Positions 56,321-64,000 of a DNA stretch of 64,000 nt are shown here, piece by piece. A program made the position numbers and the translations under genes. The stretch covers positions 212,242,205 to 212,306,204 of the forward strand of contig CP136064.1 of assembly GCA_032622095.1 (NCBI GenBank), given 5' to 3'. Origin of the DNA: Siphonodentalium dalli (Eukaryota > Mollusca > Scaphopoda > Gadilida > Siphonodentaliidae). A model generated the notes under the pieces. The model made no database searches. It was not told where the DNA came from and saw nothing but the letters and a program-made list of their open reading frames with translations. Position 1 is the first letter of the stretch, and each line of letters begins with the position of its first letter.

Positions 56321-56828
56321 CCAATTTCAATTATAGCCAATGAGCCGATAGCTTAATCGCCAAAGCGACACGTGCCTGCCCAGTGATATGAAAGACACCA
56401 CAAGCGGCTCCTTAACAACCATTGTAAGCCATAGGAAATTTATGAACACGAGAGCAAAATATGTGTTAAAAAGCTACAATGGTGTTGAAATGTACATGGG
56501 GAACATGTCCGGTTGACGAACGATATTTATACACATGTTTTAGTTCGGTTTCCTAAATAAAAAAGTAACTAAGACATCTGTTTACGCTGGATTAAACAAT
56601 GCCAACGACCACACTCGGATCCTAATGTTAATTAAATTCCAATATTAATATAACAGATTTCAAACTAAAACGTGGAAATTGTAGTCCCGATCGATGATGC
56701 GTTATGAATATTAATTGTGCCGCGAGTATTTGTTTTATGTGAAGTGTTTTTCGTTATAAATGTATACATGTGTTGCTGTTATAACACCGTGGTAATATTG
56801 ATTTCAAATGTCTGCTATTCACACCAAC

Positions 56829-56888
56829 CTGTAGGATCTCCTGCGAACGTTTTACTGAATCCATTTGAGAATCTAAAGCTTCCTCCAT
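56829..56888 (-). CDS. Candidate 5' exon with ATG and 20 codons
   Basis: ATG at 56888 reads MEEALDSQMDSVKRSQEILQ to CTACAG|GTTGGTG, a usable donor. If joined to the acceptor at 46181 it would read one more Val codon and then TGA, making a 21-codon upstream ORF of the SPFH-like gene; if joined elsewhere it could be the first exon of another gene. I do not recognise the peptide. Support is only the clean frame and donor. Confidence 0.3.
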
Positions 56889-57669
56889 ATTGATGCGACA
56901 ATGTACATGTAAATGAGAATCAACAGATGTTTTCCAAGAGAATTACATGAAATTTCATACATTGCACTTGCTTCACGGTGTATACACGAAACCTTCACCA
57001 AATGAGTTCACTTTGTGGCAACATGTAACTGACTTCATGATAGTCGGCATTTTCTTTAATGTACTTTAGTGACGGCAAAACAGGATGTGGAATTTTAAAA
57101 GACCATTATTTGATAATCCTTTGCATACGGTCTGATGTCACCAGGGCTCATGCAGGACGCTCGAGGTATGGGAAACTGATATCGTTATATTTATTTCGAC
57201 AAAAGAGGGATTATAGATTAATTACCACATGTACACCTCCATTTGTTTTATTTCATCAAGGTGTGAACTATTAGCATAGCTTCGATATTAAATTTGCTAT
57301 TTGATATTGAAGTTATATAATGGCTTCATTTACAGTTTGATTCAATGTAAACATTGATCTTTGTTGGTTATCGGAAATGGCCTAACAATCACACCTGGTT
57401 TTTTGTTTAAATCTGGTTCTATTTTTGTTTATATCTAATGACAATCACTTTTACAAGATGCATATATACACACATAGGTATATTGAAAATCGTGAAACTC
57501 AGAAAGAAGCTATATTATCGTGTAACATGGCGTTTAACAACACAGTCCGTTCTCATCGGAAGCCATTTTAGTAATGAATATGTAGCGAGATTGAGATGGC
57601 TTGTGGTGCTTAGTAACAGTAACCATGTAGCCTATTGGTGGGCGGTACGTACAGATAGGTCCATTACTA

Positions 57670-57888
57670 TGGAGGAATAGAGTTATGGCCCTGGTTTTGA
57701 ACTAATTGACATGGTGACTCATTTGAACAAACCTGAATGTGAGTTGCCTAGGGAACATCCACACCAAATATGAAACCATTTGATCTTATAGTTCTGGAGT
57801 TCTAAGAAGATAATTCTTGATGGACAGATGGATAGACGAGGAGTGATGACTATAGCTCCACCGGAGACTTCGTCTCAGGTGAGCTAAA
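57670..57888 (+). mobile_element. Helitron-like element K3
   Basis: One core unit (GAGTTATGGCCCTGG, CCACACCAAATATGAA), GATGGACAGATGGATAGACG, and the same terminal hairpin as K2, AGCTCCACCGGAGAC / GTCTCAGGTGAGCT (57855-57885). Confidence 0.75.
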
Positions 57889-58555
57889 ACCATCATATGA
57901 GTTTTATCCCGAATTTAATAAAAGGTGGCATTACGTGGATTTCTTGTCGATTGGAATGCATTTATGTGAATGACCATTGTAATATGTTAATATAGGTGGA
58001 TTGTTGGATATTAACAATGTGGGGAATTAAATGTATTAATATTTAACTGGCATAGTTATGACACAAAACACACTTGGCAATTTAACCATTTAATTAGACT
58101 TTTTTCACTTCAGAAGTTTAAGAATGCACGTTCATCGATAAGAAACTATAGCTGACATTAACTATATAAACTATATAGACCGTAGTTGTCTTGGCTTTTT
58201 TCCTGTGCATGTATATAGTGATTATGGTCACTTATATACTATAATTTACCCCAATAAATGGACACTTGTTGATATTTTTTGTAAGTTCATTTTCTTCCGT
58301 TCATCGATCAAACAACCATGCAGTTTTTTCGGTCCCTGTTTAATACCAGTACTAAGATCAATATGTCATTGTGATAAAAGAATGCTTTTATCAGAACTAC
58401 ATGTATGGAAGAAAAATAGTCTGAATTGAAGCAGACGGCAATTATTTACGGCAACATTTCAATCTCGCGCAGACTCAGACTGGTGTGCATTTATATATAC
58501 ATAAAAGCGCACGATGTGCATTTATGTATAAAACATTATGACAACAACCCTATTA

Positions 58556-58713
58556 GCAGCAGTGAGTTGATCCATGTCGTCGAATCATGTCACGTTGAGG
58601 TGGGCAGATTGCTGGATCCACTAGCACCACCACAGGCAGCTCATTTGATAACCAGGAATCTGCCCACGTCAACTTGACATGATACTATGACACGGATCAA
58701 CTCACTGAGCACT
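58556..58713. repeat. Foldback with GTGAGTTGATCC arms
   Basis: CAGTGAGTTGATCC, ATCATGTCACGTTGA and GTGGGCAGATT at left pair imperfectly with AATCTGCCCAC, GTCAACTTGACATGAT and GGATCAACTCACTG at right, round a loop of about 50 bases. Confidence 0.8.
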
Positions 58714-58757
58714 GTGAGCATAATTTATAATGATGCCCAGTTTACAATAATAACCAT

Positions 58758-59130
58758 TTAAAGGTACCGTACTCAATCCGATTAAGCACCCCTAAATTAC
58801 TATTTCTTTGGCTTCTGGGGTAAACAATATTTGATTCGAGTCGTGGAACCCACCCTTTAAAGCTCAGAGTGATCAAGTGGTTATTATTGTTAATAGTAAC
58901 CACTTGATTTTTGTTAATAGTAACCACTTGATTTTAGAGTTATCCAACTTACACCCGCAATTTGTCCGTTTTCAAGAGCGCGTGGAATAAAATAACAAAC
59001 TTCAAAAATCGATATCTTATCACTCTGAGCTTTGAAGGGTGGGGTTCCTTGACTCGAATCAAATATTTTTGACCCCCGAAGCCAAAGAAATAGTAATTTA
59101 GGGGTGCTTAATCGGATTGAGTACCTTTAA
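58758..59130. mobile_element. Family F MITE, copy F2
   Basis: TTAAAGGTACCGTACTCAATC at left (in part) and GATTGAGTACCTTTAA at right, as in F1. Larger than F1 by an inner segment with AAGTGGTTATTATTG and AATAGTAACCACTTG (the latter twice), about 58875-58935. Confidence 0.85.
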
Positions 59131-59279
59131 TTAGATTTTTTTCACTTCAGAAGTTTAATTTTCTTAACGGATATAACAGGGGTGAAAATGAACACAGCAA
59201 CAGCATATGGCTATATAGTTACGTAGAATATTTTTAACAGATAAATAGTCTGTCGTCGTTAATTTATAAACGCATTGAT

Positions 59280-59896
59280 CACTCAGATCAGGAAGTCGGT
59301 AGCCGAGAGGTAGCATTGGCCTACTGGTCTCTCATCAGGGTATTCTGCCAAAAATCAGAACTCGGTCAGATACCTGTACATATCTGTATCTGGTTATAGA
59401 TGCACTGGTCCAGGTGCTACCATGGCCAAGTAACTTTATAACCCTGTGGTGACTCTAGTAGCATTCTTTATTGTGCAATGTGCACACACCGAAATGTGTA
59501 CACGGGTCATCCATTAATTAATGTCCACGCCCGATCGGACAGCGTACTGCACCCACAACAACATACATGGACAATGTTGTAATGGGGGGGGGGGAGTTGG
59601 CATTTTGCATTCGGATCTTTATTCAGTGATCTCGAATGAGAATTTTCAGCCTGACAAACTTGGTATCTGCATTAGGGAAACTCTACATCAAAGACCGACC
59701 CCAGATGTGGGGTCCTAAATATAGTAACATGATTTTCCAGATTCCGCGGTGGCTGTGATTTGTTATGAAAAATAGTTCCTGTAATGTTGGTAAATCTCGT
59801 TTATTCCACGTACCATTGTGGTGTGAACTCACAATTTAGGCTATATGTTACCAAGTATAACATTTGTGAACGTTTTCGTGTTAATAAACTAGCATA
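59280..59896. other. No supported gene; G-run
   Basis: AGTCGGTAGCCGAGAGGTAGC at 59292 (in part) looks weakly like a tRNA A box, but no B box or cloverleaf follows. G10 run near 59584-59594. Confidence 0.4.
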
Positions 59897-60271
59897 ATGT
59901 TGCATTTTGCAACATATTTCTCTTCCCTTGCATTGGAGACTGAAGTCAGCCCAAACAAAAATCCGTCGGCACCGTTCTTTGATCTCCCCGGCGTCTTTGG
60001 CTGGTCCCCGGCCAGTGAAGAACAACATACCAGGCTACTCGTTTTATACTTCGTTAAAATGTTTTTCTTGAATTTACGTAGCGCGTTCGAACATGTCATT
60101 CTGGTGTTAATAGCATGCATATTGGCGTTTCAATTTTTTAAATCGGACTATAATTACTTCTGTTATGTTTGTCTTTATTTAATATTTCTGAGTCTCGTTG
60201 CTTACGTAGACCTAAATAAAACGTGTTCTGATATATTAAAGAATAAACGAAATTGGCTCATTCGAACCTAA
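59897..60271 (+). CDS. Unrecognised ORF, 124 codons, hydrophobic C-terminal half
   Basis: Starts MLHFATYFSSLALETEVSP, then FFDLPGVFGWSPASEE and two hydrophobic stretches around residues 64-80 and 84-102. The first 150 bases are richer in CpG than their surroundings. The opposite strand is also open (79 codons), so which strand, if any, is coding is uncertain. No domain recognised and no splice context identified. Confidence 0.2.
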   Translation: MLHFATYFSSLALETEVSPNKNPSAPFFDLPGVFGWSPASEEQHTRLLVLYFVKMFFLNLRSAFEHVILVLIACILAFQFFKSDYNYFCYVCLYLIFLSLVAYVDLNKTCSDILKNKRNWLIRT

Positions 60272-61739
60272 CTAAAATTATGTATTCTAATTTGACAGAA
60301 CGGAGTAACTAATATTATGTATTCGTGGATAGTGAGTATGGAGTTTAGAGTGATAATATATGTATATGACAATATATGCATAGCGGTTACACAAAACTCC
60401 GATACTGGCACATCAATAAACTTAATATACCCGTACAGTCGTAATAATAGTATCATCCTTTTCTTAATAAACGCTCTTTATTCATATCGTAACAGGAGTA
60501 AACTCTAATAAGCGAACTTTATTGTTTCCTGTTGGAAAAACAAACGGGAACCGATTTCAGTCTATGATTAGAACTTGAATGATGCCTTCGGTTGTACATT
60601 AATGTCGGTATATAAAACTATTTGACGCATTTGTCGACCTATCTAGTTTTGTTAGCACCAGAAATCGGACCGACGTGTAATTAAATCAAGCATTTATGCA
60701 TGGTTTTAGACTGCCATGCAGATGGCTTTTTTTAATTTTGATTGTACACGAACTGGTTGTTACAATTTATTATTATTGTCTTTCGATAAATCTAACAAGA
60801 GTTATAAAGTACTGATCTTATATATTCGTTGATCGTTAATATATATTCGTTTGGTTGTCTCTTCATATATCGGAGAAAATAGCGAAAAATTTACGGAACA
60901 AGTCAGAGTGTGCCAGTATAATACATGCAATCATGCAATCTACGCAAGCGTTTCGGTACTTTTATTAATATTTAATTGGCATTCTTGGATCTATAGAAAA
61001 AATAATATATAGGAATTATAATGTATTTAATTAATTATACGCCATGCGCATAATTTTACATTTGTTTAAAAAGCAAAATGTTGTTTATTGGGCAACTATC
61101 AATAATTGATATATAAGAACAGCGTATTTATCTATTTTCCATGTTCGATATTAGTTGTGCATGATGTGTTGTTTTATACAGACTTAATTTTGTTTCTATA
61201 CATATATACGCACAGCGGGTCCCTTGGGTCCCTTTATGCGGCATATAGGACTTGACCCAACGTCCACACAAATGTCAGTATGGATACCGGTTGCGCGAGG
61301 GCATGATGGCAAATGTTCAAAGTGTTGGTACAATATTTTATTTTGATCAAAATTTCAACATGTAAAAAATATACGGAACAAGTCAGAGTGTGACAGTATA
61401 ATACATGCAATCATGCAATCTACGCAAGCGTTTCGGTACTTTTATTAATATATAATTGGCATTCTTGGATCTATAGACAAAATAATATATAGGAATTATA
61501 ATGTATTTAATTAATTATACGCCATGCGCATGCCAACGTCGCGTATATTAACCAGATGTAACGAAATATGGATATTCTTGGCAAGTTAATCGATGTAATC
61601 GACACAAAATATATTGTTCCTTTACAATCAGATATTTTCCTAGATTGTTTTTCCTCGCGCTCCACAACCTGGGAATGAATGGGAAGACGACAAGAGTGTT
61701 TTGTGTATATCTTGAATCAGCGGCCCATTTTGTTTTAAA

Positions 61740-61850
61740 TTCTCAGCTTAGCCTCATATTATTATAATTCGAGGACAAGACAGTTTATATAATAATAATA
61801 TATTATAATATAATATATTATTATAAGTCGAGGACCAGAAGTCCATCATA
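61740..61850. repeat. AT-rich inverted repeat
   Basis: TTATTATAATTCGAGGACAAG (in part) and TTATTATAAGTCGAGGACCAG flank a run of TAATAATATATTATAATATA; cruciform-prone. Confidence 0.7.
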
Positions 61851-62785
61851 GAAAGATTGTGAAAATTCGTCATCGGCATATATTATGTACTTCAAATTAG
61901 TAATATATTTACGTTCTAGTTTTTATAAAATATGCACACCTGAACACGGACATGGCTTATTCGAGCTTCCAAATTGTGTCTCTGTAATTTGGAAGGTGGT
62001 ATAAGGTATGTCGAAATAATCCTATACTGGCTTCATATGCCATCAAAATTACTTGCCATGGTCACAGGATTTTTCCAGTTGCTTAATTTTTTTCGCCCAG
62101 AATTTAAGCAAACGCTCTTTATTGCTACAATACCAGGGATAGACTTAACACGGAACGCTGTTGTTTGTTTGGGACACATACATCGTGTTCAAAGTTGCAT
62201 TTTTTATGACTTACTTTCGTATTTCTGAGACTTTTTATGCCCACAGAAAGGTAGTTCAAGTATTTATCGACATATTTCGACACCGCTAAATATTCAAAAG
62301 CGAACATTATTGGGTGTATTTTGGAGCGCAAACCGCCATGAAAATGATATGATTTCTTCTGAACATTAAGTTATATGATGTTAATTTTACAAACAATTCG
62401 ATCAAAATTAAATAAAACGTTAACCGGCACTGAGTAAGTAGCTATTACATAATAACACGGGTCGCCGGCAGTACGCAAGAAGCACTATATATACTACCAT
62501 ATATCAGGCACAATAAACATTTACAGCGCCGGCAATAACACACTACCGGTGTGAATATGTATGTTGGGGCAGAAAGGCGGGGTGATATGATAACAGGAGT
62601 AAACTAGTAATAAGTGCCCTTTATTGCTTCAAGCATGGAGAAAAACGGGACCCGATTTCAGTCTATGACTGTAACTTGAATAAGGCTTTTGGTGGTATAT
62701 ATTAATGTCAGTATATCAACTATTTGACGCGTTTGTCGACCTATCTATAATATGTTTGTTAGCACCAGATATAACTACAGGGTGG

Positions 62786-62786
<1 letters not shown>

Positions 62787-62816
<30 letters not shown>
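62787..62816. repeat. Poly-C run, 30 bases
   Basis: Thirty uninterrupted C, G-rich on the other strand. It creates Pro-rich and Gly-rich frames that are not genes. Confidence 0.95.
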
Positions 62817-62817
<1 letters not shown>

Positions 62818-64000
62818 TCGGGGAGATATGCAATAGTCAGACCGAACGCTATAGCCGGTCGTAGCCCCTGCGTTAACGTTACCAAATGGCCAGGAACCCC
62901 ATGCATCCGTCCACCCAATTCTGACAATTTTCAACTGCTCACCACCACCACACACTGATTCCCAATTTGATCTCGTCCAGCAAAACCCGAACGGCTTTCT
63001 GGCTCCACATTTTGGAAGTGCTATATTAATACACATGGCAATCAACTATATAACTCATACATGGTGAATTCCATGTTAAGTGATTTAGCCTAATCGGACA
63101 ACGCCGAGTCGTAAGGATAAGGATATTTGTTTCTCGACTATATGCATGGCCTGAGCTCAAATTTAACAATCCGATATGGTGCTCTCATGCCTTGATTAAC
63201 AGGCATTGGAAAATTAATACAGACAATACCAGTTTGTTGAGATTGCTCGGATAATTTGAGGGCGAGCTCATGTGATAACATTCAATTGGGATTTCCATGC
63301 ATATATCCATTACAGAGCCAAAAAAATTAATGCAGGTACAGCGTTGAAAGAAAAAATAGTCACCCCCCCCCCCATTTTTAACCCAGAATGCACAGAACAG
63401 TATATGTTTCTCAGGCCAAAGGATGAACAAGTTCCTAACTGTCACAATTTTTGCCTGTACAGGCTTGAATTATCACATTTTGGACTATAATCCATGATTG
63501 GGGAGGGGGCTAGTTCTCGAAAGTTTCGAATAACTAAGGGATTTAGTTGAATGTATCGGCCGGGATTATCTGGGCAAGAATGTACAACATAATGTTTTAC
63601 TTAAATAGATAAACATTTACAGCGCCGACAATAACAAACTACAAAATGTGTATGTTGGGGCGGGAAGGCTGGGTGATGACACAAAAAATGCACAGAGTTG
63701 GTATGCAACTTATTTTTTCAAAAATTTCAACATGTCAAAAATATACGGAGCATGACTTTTATTAACAATACTTTTATGAATATGAAATTCGCTTTCTTGA
63801 ATCTATTGAATACTATAGGAAAGCGTAGGTAATTAATTATAAGTATAACGACGCATCGAAATATTTAAAATTGACACAAGATGATCGATGTAATCGACAA
63901 AAAGGTACTGTTCCCGGAAAATAATTCCCGGACTAATTAACATACTGTATAATTCCCCGCCATCTTGCCACCAATCGACTAGAATAATGTTTTCAAAATA

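Larger units (their letters stand above)
60478..63915. repeat. Diverged duplicated modules (3.4 kb)
   Basis: Module a (GATTTCAGTCTATGA, ATTTGACGCRTTTGTCGACC) at 60478-60668 and 62583-62770. Module b (ACAAGTCAGAGTGTG, ACGCAAGCGTTTCGGTAC) at 60894-61045, 61378-61532 and, worn, 63745-63840. Module c (CATTTACAGCGCCG, GTATGTTGGGGC) at 62517-62590 and 63613-63680. Module d (TTTCAACATGT) at 61316 and 63700. Module e (TCGATGTAATCGACA) at 61590 and 63883. Offsets near 2.1-2.4 kb point to an old tandem duplication, perhaps of a transposon. No coding region found. Confidence 0.7.

Noticed and set aside
59285-59420. tRNA-derived SINE
   Set aside because: Only a weak A-box-like word; no B box at the right distance and no poly-A tail or second copy.
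59881-60120. 79-codon minus-strand frame opposite the 124-codon ORF
   Set aside because: Cannot be preferred over the other strand; no start context, domain or splice evidence.
62716-63045. 109-codon frame with poly-Gly
   Set aside because: Produced by the 30-base C run; opposite strand gives poly-Pro.

Overview
This is eukaryotic, AT-rich DNA dominated by repeats. The mix of repeats (TTAA-flanked palindromic MITEs, hAT relics, and Helitron/Helentron-like elements with core tandem repeats, an ACGG-rich run and a terminal hairpin, like the 'pearl' elements of oysters) suggests an invertebrate and most likely a bivalve mollusc. That is an inference; no sequence here proves the taxon.

The main gene is one spliced gene on the minus strand, from about 46180 down to about 69. 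I joined 13 coding exons by hand. Every junction is GT-AG and phase-compatible, and together they give an open frame of 486 codons from ATG at 46154 to TAA at 69-71, with AATAAA at 19-24. The predicted protein has an acidic N-terminal region of about 190 residues with short exons and a PPxY motif. A Cys/Arg-rich stretch and one membrane helix (about 225-246) follow, then an SPFH/band-7-like domain (about 255-470) interrupted by an eight-cysteine insertion. Intron 5 is about 25 kb.

The most unusual feature lies in introns 1 and 2. Each carries a tandem array whose unit contains a copy of that intron's own 5' splice site. The intron 2 array (42236-44175, 31-bp unit, roughly 60 copies) runs straight out of the end of exon 2, so on the transcript it is a train of about 60 near-identical splice donors. 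The intron 1 array (44371-44760, about 10 units) repeats the sequence around the exon 1 donor.

The remaining introns (1-40 kb) are packed with small palindromic elements. I group them as family A (rich in the word CAGAATGAGGTCCCC), B (TTAA + CCCTTTCATGA), C (TTAA + CCCTTTCAGTGCC), D (TA + CAGTAATGC), E (TATAGAGGATCT), F (AAAGGTACTCAATCC), G, H (TTAA + CCCTTTCTATACT), I and J. In A, B/C and D the two arms of each copy match each other better than they match other copies, so arms co-vary copy by copy. One hairpin cassette occurs inside three unrelated terminal-repeat contexts. A decayed BED/hAT transposase gene lies in intron 8, and a non-autonomous hAT element with a perfect 8-bp target duplication is at 35589-36564.

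From 46 to 58 kb, upstream of the gene, there is a 3-kb element with about 18 tandem units each carrying an AAGATGGC word, several Helitron-like elements, and one short ATG-containing candidate exon at 56829-56888. From 58 to 64 kb there are foldback elements, an unrecognised ORF, a set of diverged duplicated modules and a 30-base C run. No tRNA, rRNA, CRISPR, viral or toxin gene was seen.
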